A stretch of DNA of 64,000 nucleotides, taken from Diospyros lotus (Eukaryota > Streptophyta > Magnoliopsida > Ericales > Ebenaceae). The first letter of the stretch is position 1. Each line of letters starts with the position of its first letter. The position numbers were made by a program, and so were the translations under genes. The notes under the pieces were generated by a model. The model ran no database searches. It was not told where the DNA came from and was given only the letters and a program-made list of their open reading frames with translations. Positions 1 to 16,946 of this stretch are shown here, piece by piece. The DNA is taken from NCBI RefSeq assembly GCF_014633365.1, contig NC_068341.1, positions 3,410,001-3,474,000 on the forward strand, given 5' to 3'.

Positions 1-946
1 TGAAATGTCTCATGTATGTAAAAAAATTAATCATGATACTTGATAATCTTTAAGATAGGAGATACAGTGTATAATATTCACAAGAAGTTACCTCACAAGA
101 GAATAAAACTCTCATACTACGACTACCATAACTCGAATCTGCATCATTGGGTGTAATCTTTATCTTTCTTGTTCTGTTTGTGGATAAAAACCCAAAGATC
201 AAAACAAATTCATGGAAAAAAGGGAAATACTTTTGGCAAATATTTTAGTCAATAGTTTTATTTATTGACTAAGATAATGTTTGTTAAAATGAATAAGATA
301 AAGAGAATATTAAAATAAAATTAAAATATTTTTCAGATTAAAATATAAGATAATTAAGATAAAATTAGAAAATATTTCAAAATTTTTATCAAAATTGTTT
401 GTTAAATTTTTTAAGATACACTAAAAAATATAAATGTCATTTTTTCTTATTTATAAAAATCAAAATATATTTATCTCGAGAGAGAGAAATAAGTATATTT
501 TAAAAAATTAAAATAAAAAGTTATGTGACTTATTTTTTAATAATTATCAGATAAATTTAACAAATACATTGAAAAAATCAAACATTCAGAATGCTTTTCA
601 TATCTAACATTTTTTCCCTCTTTATCTTAGATAACAAACACCCTGACAAAGATAAGTAACAAACCAATTAGATATCCATGCAGCCGAAACCGGTAAATCC
701 TTTAACGTTAGTCAGTGTCAGCGCTTGCAACGTTGTTACAGAACAACACAAGATCGACTATTATATTTGTACCCATCAATCATGAACCAAAGAGTTGTGC
801 AATTTCATAGAAAAACAAAGTATTCCCCAGCACAAAGCGTGGGGTTCTGGAAGCTGTTAAAACGTTTTCTCTAGCATCCTCCTCCTCCTCGACTCGGATG
901 CCGAATGGATTAGCTTCGGAGAAAGAGGTAGCTTCGGTGCCAAACC
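1..946. other. Region downstream of the p24 gene, no gene seen
   Basis: AT-rich sequence beyond the stop codon of the minus-strand p24 gene. It should contain that gene's 3' UTR next to position 946. A very AT-rich block at about 265-645 has loosely complementary ends (TAAGATAATGTTTGTT on the left, ATCTTAGATAACAAACACC on the right), which resembles a decayed MITE, but I cannot define clean ends or a target-site duplication. No open frame here resembles a known protein. Confidence 0.4.
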
Positions 947-3900
947 TCACACTCTATTGTATCCTACTGATTTACTGAACAGGCGGCGGATGTAGACGAC
1001 CTGAAGTCCGCTTGCAAGCGCCAGCATAATGTACTCTCCGATTGTGTAATATATGACACGCTTCCTAGTGCTCTCATTTGCTGCAGCACAAACATGCATG
1101 TGGAACAAATTAACAGTAGAAGGCTATTGGTCGATTGCCATAAAAAAACAGTTAATATTTTCAGAATACACACACACATATATAAGAGCTTATTATCAAC
1201 AATTTGAAGAAGGTACAACCACTTATTAGGTCCCATCTAGAGTATCACAAAAGGTGAGTTCATGTTGTACCTCTAACCAACCTATGAAACAAGTCAAGAT
1301 AAATAATGGAAGAAGAGAGTGAATCACACAGCATGGGGAGAAGAAAACGGTAAATTGGAATTTCACGTGGGTTGCCACCATCTGGCCTTAAATTAAATCT
1401 TCCTGCTAGGATCAATGCCAGTCATTTTTTTTATTTTTAAATTTAATGCAGTCATATTCTTTATGCATTCTTAGGTGCAAAGGGCATTTCTTAATTTACA
1501 AATGCTGGACATGTGCTCTGGGTCCTTCCACGGCTGTGTTAAAAGGTCAAATATTACCATATGGATTTCACACGGTGCTATTATTGGGTTCAGAAAGTTC
1601 CAGATGGCCTAAATTTCTTATTTCCTAACTTTCGAGTAATAGCCATAGAAAAACAAAGAGAACTTGCAGCTTATGCACGAATTTAAAACCTCTATAATCC
1701 TTAAGTCCAAATTCTTGTGAGTATATCCTTGCCCTTGGAGGAGTTCTAGTTGGATTGTTGGAACTTTTACAGTCCTTGTTTTTCTTTTCTTTACCTTTTT
1801 TTTTTTTAACTTTTTGCAAGGTAGTTCCTTTGTTTTTCTTGTTTTTTATTTTTCATTTTAGTTCCTTCAGTTTTCTTCTTCTTCAAAGAAGCAGAAAGTT
1901 TGTCAGTGTCCACCACAGCACTCTATTACTCCAAACATTGTTAGAGATGCACTCAAATATGTTATTCTTCAAATACATGTTTCGAACATAGTTGTCAAAG
2001 GCGTGCTTGAGGCGCATCTAGGCACGTGCCTCATGCAAGGCGCAAGGTGTATGAGGAACATGCCTTTTATATGCAAGTGTATTAAAACCTTATTTCTTGT
2101 CCATTTGTCATCCTAGATCTTAATTCTTGTTGATTTGATTACATATTCTTGTATATCGGTGAGAGTTGAATCTAGCGGGGCAAGTAAAAGGTTTGGCAAA
2201 TGCCCCACTCACTGGAGAACTATTCACGTCAGCATTCCTCTTCGTTTTCTTTCTTTCTTCCAATTTCTTTTACAATTTAGAAGAAACTAATTTTTTGCAG
2301 TAATTGTTTTTTGTTGTGTTTTACTCTTTTTTTTTTTTTCCTTCATTCTAGTTGCTACCTTGCAATTTAGGAGAAACTAACTGCTAAGAAACAAATGTTT
2401 TCGTTATGTGTTCTGTTGATTTTTTTTCTCTCTCTTCTAATTTCTTTTGCAATTTAAAAGAAACTAATTACAAAAAAAAAAAAACTAATTGTTTTCCTAT
2501 AACTGTTTTTGCTGGGTGCTCTACTGTAATTTTTTTCTTTCTTCTAATTGCAAAAGAAATTAGAAGAAACTAATCATTTTTCCATAATTGTTTTTTGTAA
2601 TGAGTTCTGCTATAAATTTTTTCTCTAATCTCTTTTGCAGTTAGAAGAAACTAATTGCAAAAAAGCTATTTGTTTTTCTGAAATAATATTAGTTATTATT
2701 GTAGGGTTGGTTATTTTTCATTTATGATTTTATGAATTTGCATTTGCCTCCTTATAAGCACATATTGAGAAGAATAGTGTATAAGTATTTTGAATAAATG
2801 TGCGCCTCATGTGCCCCATGCCCGCACTTTGCCTTGCACCTCATGCCTAGGCCCCAAACACTAATTTGTGCCTGAGTGTGTCCTGCGCCTTTGACAACTA
2901 TGGTTTTGAAAACTTAAAAGGGACATAGATTTACACTTGTAATCCTAATCTTAGAAAACTAAAAAGGGAAAAACAGAAAGGAGAACTAATATAATCCTAA
3001 ATGTAAAATCTATTCCTGCCCTAAAACCATCACATTTCCCTTATGTAGGAAAACTTATGCTGTAATTTCATAATCCATCTAACGTCAATCCAAACTGTTA
3101 AGCTTGCTACACGTAGGAGGGAAAAATAACTTTAGTAATTGCACAATGCGCTCAAGTACTAGTCAGAATAATTTTTTTTCTTCTTTTGGTTCACTTTCCC
3201 CAAACAGTGAGATAAAGGTTTGATATATGCCGTTTTGGTTCACTTTCCTATCATATCCCCAATATGCTGAACAAGGTACAGATTTACCCCAATCAACAAA
3301 ATCTCTCTTTTTATTTAGCAATTCTCATGTTTATAAGCAGCGAAGGGCTAGTTGGTAGAATTCCACACTCAATTTAATATGTTCAAGCATTCAATAGTCA
3401 AACCACATCAAAACCCTGAAACAGATTCTACCATTGCTTGGCCACAACCAAGTTATTCATAAATGAAGCAAAAAGAGGAACATATGACTGTTGGGAAATT
3501 TCTACTGACTGTTAATTTGTGGTCAACATTTATTAACATAAGATCTGCCTTCACACGCATTCCATTACCTATGCCATTACAATATCTATTGATGAAATGG
3601 TTTGAGAGATAGATATTTACATGGACCAACTTATTGCTCTATTTCAACATTTCAGATGCTTACATGCACAAAGTAAAAGCTATAATGTTTACATGCAAAA
3701 AGGTTTCCTCTTGTTAATGAAAATTATCCAACTCAAGCGAATATGCATGCACCTGAGCATCAGAATATTTAGGTATTCCAGCAGTACTGATTCAGAATTC
3801 CAAATATATAGTCATTTATATTTTGCAATTTGCTGCCTTTGACACTGATCAACCATGAGGTATGAAAACAGCCACCATGGTGGATTATTTCATTCCAAGT

Positions 3901-6900
3901 AGAAAACTAGAAAAACTTTGCATCTCATGACTGCATCAATTAATAAACATTTCAACAGAAAGGAGACAACTTACTATGACGATGCCGAGCATCTCGCGCT
4001 TTCAAGTACTTCTGTTCTGCTGTGACTGATTCCAATGCCTCCTTCAGCTCAGAAATTTTAACATTAATGGGGTTCAAATGTTCTGCGATAAACCACCATA
4101 TAAGAATTACAGAAGGGATAGAAAAAGATCTCTCTATATATATCAGGCTGAATAACAAGGCTGAAACAGTGGGAAATTTTCATAATCAAGGTGTATTGCT
4201 ATTTGCTCTGCTTTGCTTGTTCCCCCCCCCCCCCCCCCCCTATTCTTTTCTCTTGATAGGTGAAGGATAAGAGAGTATATTACATTAACTGTTGCTGCTA
4301 TTTGTATTCACATGGCATAATTAGTACCATCAAATAGATGAATAAGGCATAATACTATGTAGTAACAATCATGCATTTGCATAAGAAGTGGACAAACCAT
4401 CTTTGGCGAGGTCATGTTCATTGGGGATGTGGCCAACATGTATATAAAACGATACAGTCTCTGGTGTTGAATAAGGATTATGGAAACAGAATTTGTACAT
4501 TCCACTTCGTGGGGCCTTAAACTCAAACTTGTCTTCAGCTTTTCCCTTTAAAGTTTGCACCACATTACCTGCGGGAGATGTCACCTGCATATAACCCAGA
4601 TTGAGGATAAATAAATGGTTAACCAATATCAACCATAAACCAATCACTAGTTTCTCCTTACCACAGTTCTTCCTGGTAAGGTAGAAACTTACAAATAGGC
4701 TGCATTATTGGCCAGTCAATGTTTCCAACAAAAAATGCCAAATGGTTTATGTGACAGGAAATTCAACATGGTTACCAGCTTGCAATGTTGGTTCATTAGT
4801 TCCATTAAACTATTTATTGTTAAGTTGTCATTGTCAAACTTTACATTACAAATTGGTGCAAACCCTCAATAATCCAACCATTGGGTTTGGCCACATAACT
4901 TTCTGAATCATAGTTGCTATATTGCACTATCCAAATCTATTTCATGTCCTAACAAGTAACAAGTCCTCAACTGTCTCAATCTACTTCAGGTTCCTAGTTC
5001 CAGTAAATGCTGAACTCTTGATAATTCAAGGCAGCAATTGACAATTCAAGATAAAAAAAAATTCCCTTTTAGCTTCAATGGAGTCTTACCATCACATAAA
5101 ATGTCATACTCACTTTTCCATTTTAACCATAATACCTTAATTCTATGGGTAACCTCCTTTATTCTTATTAATCCCCCCATCTTTTCGGATGATTGATCCA
5201 AGATATCTAAATGGATCTTCTTGGGATGACTTCACATTTTACCATAACATCATCTACACTAGTATTTTTACTACATGTACATTCCATATATTCGGTTCTC
5301 AATCTATTTATCTTAAAACCTATAGATTCTAAAATGATGCTCCATTTTGCAAGCTAAGCATACATTCTTTTGTCTCATTCACCAAGATAATGTTATCTAC
5401 AAATAGCATACACCAAGGCACAACTGTTTGGATATGTTTAGTGAGTTCATTCATTATTAAGGCAAATAGGGGCATGATATAGACCCTTGATGTAATCTAA
5501 TTGAATTAGAAAAACCTCAATATCTCCTCCACATATTCTAAAACGTGCTTTTGCTCCTTTATACACATCTTTAATCATGTATATAAGCAGTTCAAACTCT
5601 ATTTTTCTCTAAATCCTGCATAAGACTTTTTTAAGAACTTTGTAATATGTTTTTTTCTAAATCTATAGATACCATATGCAAATCCTTTTGTTTATCTCTA
5701 TGTCTTTCCATTAGGCACCTTAACAAGTATAAAGCTTTCATTGTTGACATACCAGGCATGAAATCAAATTGGTTTTCAAACACCATCGTTTCTCTTGTTA
5801 ATATTTTATTAGTCACTCTCTACCAAAGTTTCATAGCATGGTTCATTTGCTTGATTCCTCTATAATTTCCACAACTTGGAACATCTCTTTCATTTCTATA
5901 AATAGGCACAATAGTGATCTTTCTCCCGTGTTATATAATGACCTTATTTGAATATGAATAGAGATACTTAGAGAGCTAAAAATTTATATACCCAACCTCG
6001 CTAAATTGGATAAGGCTAGTGATGATCATGATGATGATGATGACGACAACGACAAATGATCTTCATAAATAATATCCACAAACCACTAAAAGTATTAAGA
6101 GAAATAGCACTAAATGACATAGAAGATGCCATTTAGTCAATAATTTAAACATAGTTCAATATAAATATTTGCATCAATCATATTATGTTAAACTAAAATT
6201 TAAAAACTTAGTTTAGCAAAAGTTTAAAAAAAATTTGTTAAAGCTTAAATAACCACTTCAATATGTGAGAGTAAGAGACGAGTGTAAATTTTGATAATAG
6301 GTAGAACTAAGAGCACCCTGAGAGCCTCTATTGATTTATAAAATATTTTTACTGGCGAAACTATTGTTAATTTTATATTTGTTTCATTCATAAAGTTGGC
6401 GTAAAAGAAAAAGAACCATAAAAGAAACAATATGACAACATAGCATAGCAGTTACAGTTACATATTTTAGTAAACTGGTAGCAAGCTTGATTCCAAATCA
6501 AAATGCAATTTGCTTCTTAAGACAAACTTTTTGAATTAGAAGGTCTACAGTCCATGGTATTCTATCACTGACTAGCCACCATAACAAGTCATGCTACATT
6601 CACCTAGGCGTACAGTATTAAGGCCGCATGTTGTGCTGTCACTTGAAAACTTGGAATCAACCTAGCATTGAAGGATCTACCAACAAGAAGTTGCAGATTA
6701 ATTTTTTCTAATAAATAAGATGCCTATTATTTCACTCTGAATATGAGAAGTTGATGATTAGAGCAGGTTGCTACCCTATGGTGGCAAACTAGATTTGTGA
6801 GGTTACAACTATTTAACTTCAATAATCAATTAGTCAACAAAAAAAAAGAGATTGTTTTCTATTACATCATTATACTATTAAAACAAACAATTTACATCCA

Positions 6901-8048
6901 ATTTTATGAAAGGTATTTGAAGAAAGAACTAAGAACGAATCATTTCTGGCTTTTTAACTTCTAGGTAAATTCAACTTCAGTCAAAGTATCAGCAAAAGAC
7001 AGTACACATAAGACATGTATTTCAACATATTTGGTGAATATGTCTTCAAGGTGTGCCAAAGCCAGATAAAGATAAGGCACTTATTTCAGAATAAGGGCCT
7101 TCATAGAAAGGATGTTTCTGAACCATATTTAGTGGCTTGAAGGGGATAAGCCAATTAAACAATTGCCCTCCTAACATGAAAGTTCATGATCCAGGGGATA
7201 GACCTAGCCCAGTAGACCAAAAGAATAATATAAGTAGTGCGGAGAGGATTAACTAAAGAAAAAAGAACAAGATGATGCCACAAACAGAGAGCATTTTCAG
7301 GATGATGCCACAGATTTCCAAACAATTTCAGAAAATTCTACTAGACTAATAATCCTGCAGGGAGGGAAAACCGAAGAAATTAAAACAAAGGAGTTCCAGC
7401 TGAGCCTAATATCTGAATCTTGATAGATTTTGATGAGGTCACACGACAGTAAAAGCTTAAAAGTTTTGCGAGCAACAAAAAGATAGCATCTTCCCGATGC
7501 GAAAATACATTAAAGATATAATTATACGGATTTAATTGACAAAATTCCTAACTTTATACCATTATTAGTACCAATTGACCAGAACATCACAAATTCGTCA
7601 ATAATTTATTGAGCTACTGCTGTATCGATCAATGGCGAAATTAGCAACCTACGGCGCAAAAAAGCAGAAAACCACAGCAGATTTCCTATCTCCAGGAGAT
7701 CATAGAACTCTAAGATACGTACCAAATCTCCGTCCAAAAGCGAAAAAAACCATCAATCAACATGGAATCACGAGGAGATAAGAAGAGGAAGGGAACAGAT
7801 AGAAGAGAGGGAGAGGTCCTCACGGTGAAATCGATTCCAGGATGATCGGAGCCCCAGAAGATTTCGTGGTTCTCGACAACAAAGTTGCCGGAGACGGTGT
7901 CGCCGTCGTAGAGGACGTACTCGTAGACGCATTCGATTTCATTTACGGTAACGGACAGCGCAGAAAGATTGCCGATGAAGCTGAGCAGAAGAAGCCCCAG
8001 CAGTGCCGTTGAGTAGATCTTCGATCTCAGGCCTTTCCAACTATCCAT
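947..8048 (-). CDS. p24 family (emp24/gp25L) cargo receptor, p24-beta-like, 4 exons
   Basis: Membrane protein of COPI/COPII vesicles cycling between ER and Golgi. Exons on the minus strand: 8,048-7,824, 4,584-4,398, 4,082-3,975 and 1,080-947; 654 nt, 217 aa, usual family length. All junctions are GT/AG and keep frame. Start: the ATG at 8,048 (MDSWKG) is the only in-frame Met before the signal peptide. Residues about 11-31 are a hydrophobic signal sequence. The GOLD domain follows (ECVYEYVLYDGDTVSGNF, GSDHPG, SGMYKFCFHNPYS) with the two conserved cysteines. A coiled coil covers about residues 138-178 (KISELKEALESVTAEQKYLK), then one membrane segment at about 184-206 and a short cytosolic tail beginning RRLFSKS. 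Domain order and length match plant p24-beta proteins; beta2 or beta3 cannot be decided here. Introns 1 and 3 (3.2 and 2.9 kb) hold transposon remnants. No lesion seen. Confidence 0.93.
1987..2902. mobile_element. hAT-like non-autonomous DNA transposon in p24 intron 3
   Basis: The 916-bp element begins CATAGTTGTCAAAGGCG and ends with its exact reverse complement, a perfect 17-bp terminal inverted repeat. It is flanked by 8-bp direct repeats differing at one base (GTTTCGAA at 1,979-1,986, GTTTTGAA at 2,903-2,910), the target length of hAT transposons. Both ends are GC-rich and rich in GAGGCGC/GCGCCT motifs. The middle (about 2,230-2,700) is T-rich and holds four or five degenerate copies of a unit containing TTAGAAGAAACTAATT, about 90-110 bp apart. 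No transposase frame is present. Assignment to hAT rests on target length and TIR only. Confidence 0.7.
4222..4240. repeat. Poly-C tract (19 C) in p24 intron 2
   Basis: A run of 19 cytosines inside the 315-bp intron 2 of the p24 gene (poly-G in the transcript). It is unusual in such AT-rich surroundings. The exact length is uncertain, since other homopolymers in this assembly vary between near-identical copies. Confidence 0.85.
5100..6030 (-). mobile_element. Decayed LINE (non-LTR) reverse-transcriptase fragment in p24 intron 1
   Basis: Minus-strand frames broken by stops and shifts carry plant LINE reverse-transcriptase blocks in the expected order. They are NQFDFMPGMSTMKALYLLR followed by KDLHMVSIDLEK (about 5,780-5,650), then a palm block MPLFALIMNELTKHIQ and WCMLFVDNI (about 5,480-5,400), where the usual FADD-type motif is degenerate (VDN). 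The thumb-side block FRYLGSIIRKDGG lies near 5,215-5,175. No intact frame longer than about 60 codons remains, and no poly-A tail or target duplication was found. It is an old fossil inside an intron, in the same orientation as the host gene. Confidence 0.75.
6031..7823. other. Rest of p24 intron 1, nothing recognised
   Basis: Intron sequence between the LINE fossil and exon 1 of the p24 gene. I see no coding similarity, no clear inverted or direct repeats and no RNA gene. Confidence 0.5.
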
Positions 8049-8183
8049 TTTCACAGTTTCTTCGCCCTTCTCACGGCCCCTGTGAGTGAACAAGACAGGA
8101 TAATTGTCCGTTTCCACAAAGAACCAAACAATAAACGAACCGGCGCGGTTCGATCGGCTCACTTGCTAGTTGCTGTCGCTGTC

Positions 8184-10567
8184 GCTGCTGCCATGGCGTT
8201 TCAGTCCATAATTGTACAGCTATATAATTTTTGTATAAAAATATATTATTAAAATAATATAATAAATACCATTTTTAGAATAGTTAAATACTTCATTAAA
8301 ATATTTTATTTTATGGTGTATATTTATTAATTAAAGATGAGAATGGGTACATGTCAAATATTCATGAAACGATATAAGTAAAATATTTGTAAATTACTAA
8401 TAAAGTAACAAAAATAAGATCTTGTTTCTTATATTATTTTATCTTACCATGATATAATTATATATATATATAAATGGTCCTCCCCTTATATTCATTTTCT
8501 TACAAATGATATATTAATTAATGTTTTTTTCGATATTCAACTTAGTAAAACTCAAATTTAATAAACTTAAATATTTGTGGCCAAGCAAAATTAGTTTGCC
8601 TCATCAACAATGGAATCAAGGAGTATTTGACTTTTGACGGATGAAAAAATAAGAGTTTGTGATAGGTAATTTTATCATCTAATACTTCAAGAGTTGATTT
8701 ATTTTTTACGGCATGAGCACAACAATAAGTGTTTTCATGAACAGAAACGCGTAAAATCTTATGTGACACATTTGATTTAATTTTCTTAGTCTCTTTAGGA
8801 GTTGGTTTTGTTCATATTTGGTGTCTCCATCTAAAGAGCATTCAATAGAATCTTTTATTTACTAGGGTATGGGTCTTTGTATTGTGGAGGCTTAATTTTT
8901 TGTGTTTGGTTGTGAGTTAACTTTTTTTTATTTACTTGTGTTGTGCTTGAAGTATACCTTAACATTGTCTATGTATAATATTTTTTTTTACTTGATATAT
9001 TTTTAGTTAAAAAAAATTATGACTAAGTAAATTCTTAAATCCATTGATACAAAAAGATTAAAGATGAAATTGTCATCATTTTTAAGATTATTGCTCGTGT
9101 CTTTGATTTCAAAAGAGAAGGTAAATCGTAGATAAAAATTTTATCTTATCATATAAAATAAAAAATTAAAACCACAATCTATTAATTTAAATCTCAATTT
9201 ATCATAATTCAACTACTTAATTTCTGTCCAAGAGCGATTCTCATCGTTCCTTTGTGATCAAAAGGGTGTTGATGATTTGGTCAAATTGAGGCAATATTAT
9301 TCTCTATTTTATGTGATTACGTCACCATCTCTGGTTCTTATGTAACATCATCATAAGCACAAAGGAACACACAAACTTTAGTTTCCATGGACTTTCTTCA
9401 TTGCTCCTGCAAAAGATAGCCGCTTCATTTGAACAAACTGCATGATATTTCTATATATGCGGCGAAAATGATGACGTCACCTTACAATTTTTAATTAATT
9501 GTAATTTTAGTCCTTGTTTTCCTTTTTTTTGGTCATCTTCTGATATATATGAAGCATGATATATATGAAGCATGAAGAAAGTACTGGGTATAGTATGATA
9601 ATTAAAAGTATTCAGCTGTAATTTATTGTTAATTCTTCAAGAAGATGAGGGAAATGAATGCTCAACTACATGATTAATTAATTAAGAAAATGATTAATTA
9701 ATTAAATTCTATATATGAGAATCCCATAAGAGCACTTTTTATTTCTAATATGTTATGAACTAGATCAAAATCATTCTTAACGAGTCTATAAGAAGTGATT
9801 TTATTTTTTTTATCGGATTCAGATAGATACTAAAGATTTTGAGTGACCAATCTAACAGAACAACTCAAAAAATAAAAAAATATATTTAATTTCTCTGTGC
9901 TTGTTTCAAGTTTGAAGTACTATTTGTACAAATAATAATCCCCTTCCTTACGTGATTTTTTCTTCACATAGATATATATAAGATCTATGGAACAATTATT
10001 TAGAAGTACATTTTGTGCAACAACCTCTTTTATCTCATAAAAAATTATTCTATGATTCTAAACCAATATTACTTGAGATTACAAATTTAACATTGGTTTA
10101 TGAAAAGTGAGTTGTATTAATATCTATCATTAATTTTTCTTGTATAATACTAGTCGATAGAGTCTCATTATTAAGTATTATAAGATTTCATGCATTGGAA
10201 CCCATTGTTATGGACTTGAATTCATTAATATAGAATATTTTCTTTTTTAAGTGAAATCCCTTAATATATGAAAGAGTGAGAGAGTACTTTCATTATTGCG
10301 AAATAATTTTTTTTGTATATTAATGTACGTATTTAATTTATTCGAATTTGTTAAGGTGGAATTCAATTTTAGAGGAATATAAGTCAAAACAATAATAAAT
10401 TCTTTTTTGTGGAACATCTTTCACAGTTGAGAGATGATTCACTAAGATGGATAAGTATTTTGACTTATTCACATTGAGAGATAATGAATGTTTGACACAA
10501 TTGCTTTTCTTATGCTCGAATCTATGAATTTATCCAAACATATACAGATCAACAATTTAGCTGTGTG
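8184..10567. other. AT-rich intergenic region between p24 and AKR1-A
   Basis: Divergent intergenic region that should contain the promoters of p24 (minus) and AKR1-A (plus). It aligns with 31,291-34,150 in unit B apart from small indels and the Cassandra insertion there. No credible open frame is present. CTATATAATTT at about 8,220 is a possible TATA-type element for the p24 side, weakly supported. Confidence 0.5.
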
Positions 10568-11073
10568 CAGGGTCGATCCTGAGGGTAGACATCCAATGCA
10601 GTTGTCTTGGGCTTCTCCACCAAAGCCGGTCATGGCCTTGTTGGCATGGGCCAAGTGGCTTTGTTTGCATGAGCCTATCTTAAATTTTAATAAATTAGTT
10701 TGAATTATTTTATGTTTAATTAATTTTAAATTAAAAAATTAAACTAATAAAAAGAAGATAAATTGATTTGATATAGACGATAGACCGCAGTCATAATCAT
10801 GCCTCTGCAAGAAGAAATTTGAAAACCACCCTCTTCTCCTCGGGCTGTCCATGCCACTTTTATATATATAATAAATAAAATTTTTAGTCCAGAAAAAAGT
10901 CTCATTTTCATTTTACTATTGCTCCAAACCTCTAGTACGTGCATGCGAGTGCATCTTTTTTTTTTTTTTTTTTCTGTAAATGCATGCGAGTGCATCTTAC
11001 ATCCCTCTCGTCTTACATATTGGGGCCCATATAAAATTTCTCTTAGGGCCCAAACATCTCAGGGCCGGCCCTG
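10568..11073. mobile_element. hAT-type non-autonomous transposon upstream of AKR1-A
   Basis: A 506-bp insertion absent from the matching site in unit B (34,143-34,150). It is flanked by perfect 8-bp target duplications GCTGTGTG (10,560-10,567 and 11,074-11,081). The left end reads CAGGGTCGATCCTGAG. The right end, reverse-complemented, reads CAGGGCCGGCCCTGAG, so the terminal inverted repeats match at 13 of 16 positions. CAGGG termini with 8-bp duplications are typical of hAT (Ac/Ds-like) transposons. No transposase is encoded. The inside has a 19-base T tract near 10,955 and two copies of TGCATGCGAGTGCATCTT around it. Confidence 0.85.
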
Positions 11074-11081
11074 GCTGTGTG

Positions 11082-11088
11082 TATATAA
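11082..11088 (+). promoter_or_regulatory. Probable TATA box of AKR1-A
   Basis: TATATAA lies about 250 bp before the AKR1-A start codon. The same box and surrounding sequence occur at 34,150-34,156 before AKR1-B. The hAT element ends 8 bp upstream, so everything upstream of the TATA box was displaced by 514 bp in unit A. Confidence 0.5.
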
Positions 11089-11337
11089 GCCATCGCTAAG
11101 ACTCTTCCATCAACGTAGACAAGAGTTAAGCTGTGTAAAACTCTGATTTGTTCAAAAGAAAAAAGACAAAAAGAGAGAAAAATCAGTGCTCGTTGATTTT
11201 GATTTTTTCAACTGTGTAAAAATCTATAAAACTAGAACTTTCTTGTTTTATTTTTTGAAAAGCTTGCAAATTAAACAGGTTCCCAGCTCCATTTGATCTT
11301 CCATTGAAACATCTTCAAACTGTCTCAAGGAACATTA

Positions 11338-13498
<2,161 letters not shown>

Positions 13499-14750
13499 TA
13501 TATTCATATCTCTAAACTGATAAATGGTGGGTGAATGAAAAACTAATTGAAAAATTATTTTTGAAGCATGTGTAATATAATGTATAATTTATATTATTAT
13601 AAAAATAAAATAAAAAAAAACCAAAAATATATTACGATCGCACTGAATTATGAGGGTTATACCATACGTGTATTATGTCTATACTATGCATGAATTATGA
13701 GGATATACCAAATGTATACCATACACATACTATGCAAGCACATTATATATGCAATTACTATTTAATTAAGATAATATAAAATATTATATTATATTTTTAA
13801 AAAGAAAGCAACCACTTTTCACGGTAGTCATCTCTTTTTTTTTTTTTTTTTCTTCTTTCGTTCTTCTTCTTTCTTCTCTATAATTAAAGGGTTCTTCTTT
13901 TAAAAAATAATGACAAAATTCACAATAAAATTATTTTCTATAAAATTTTCACTCTGATTTTAATATTATTCAACTAGTATTTCAATTCTCTATTAGAGTC
14001 TGAAGTTGGTGTTAACTTTTCAGTCTGTACATCGTTGTACCTAAGAAAATAAACACCAATTAATTTTTATTCGGTAAGACAACGAATCTGTTTGAAGAAA
14101 ATTGTGTGTTACACAAGTCTCGATTTTATTATTCTTTTATATACTGTTGTGTTTTTATTTTTCATTATACAATATTATATTATCTTAATATTTTTATATT
14201 ATTGATTTAAATATAATATTATAAATAAAATTATTATTTAACCAACAATATAATTATTTTATTATAATTAGCTAATAGATATAACTTTGGAGCTTCAACC
14301 TTTGGAACCAAACATATTTATACCCTTGTTCTAATTAGATCTTAGTTGTTCCTGAAATGAATAACTTACTGTATTTGCCGAACAAATGAAAGCCCATCAA
14401 TTATTTCATTTTGGAATAATAAACCAGCCGCCACATAACGTCTAGAGAGGTCGCGCCAATGGTTGCCCCCCACCTTCCCTCATCGTCACAGAAAAAAGCT
14501 TGGATGGTGCCCTTTGTCCTCTTTGCGGGAAAGATAAAGCCAGTGGAGCCTATCCTTACGTTTAGAACAAATTAGCAATTGTTTTGTATTTTGATTTTTC
14601 TTTGGTGTTTACTAGTCTGCTGCCTTGGGAAGCAGGAAAACAGTTTCGTGGTTTGTGATCAGTAAAGCCTAGTTTTCTTATTGGTGTTACACCTTCAACC
14701 AATCCAACTGATCTCTATCTCTCTCTCCTGTTAGCAAAGAAGGGAAACAA
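13499..14750. other. Intergenic region AKR1-A to AKR2-A with a degenerate minisatellite
   Basis: Contains AKR1 3' flank, then at about 13,640-13,760 several loose copies of a 40-50 bp unit with the core ACTATGCATGAATTATGAGG. Very AT-rich sequence and a pyrimidine-rich tract (13,830-13,880) follow, then the AKR2-A leader with CCAAT-type sequence (CAACCAATCC, about 14,697). The same minisatellite follows the other AKR1 copies (about 37,560-37,690 and 41,700-41,840). No gene seen. Confidence 0.5.

Positions 14751-16946
<2,196 letters not shown>

Noticed and set aside
1446..1991. Short open frames at 1,446-1,628 and 1,755-1,991
   Set aside because: They lie in p24 intron 3 or in pyrimidine-rich sequence, have low-complexity Phe/Leu-rich translations and match no family I know.
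7710..8162. Longer p24 frame starting upstream of 8,048
   Set aside because: The extension would start at GTG, precedes the signal peptide and has no family support. Its 3' end runs past the exon 1 donor into the intron.
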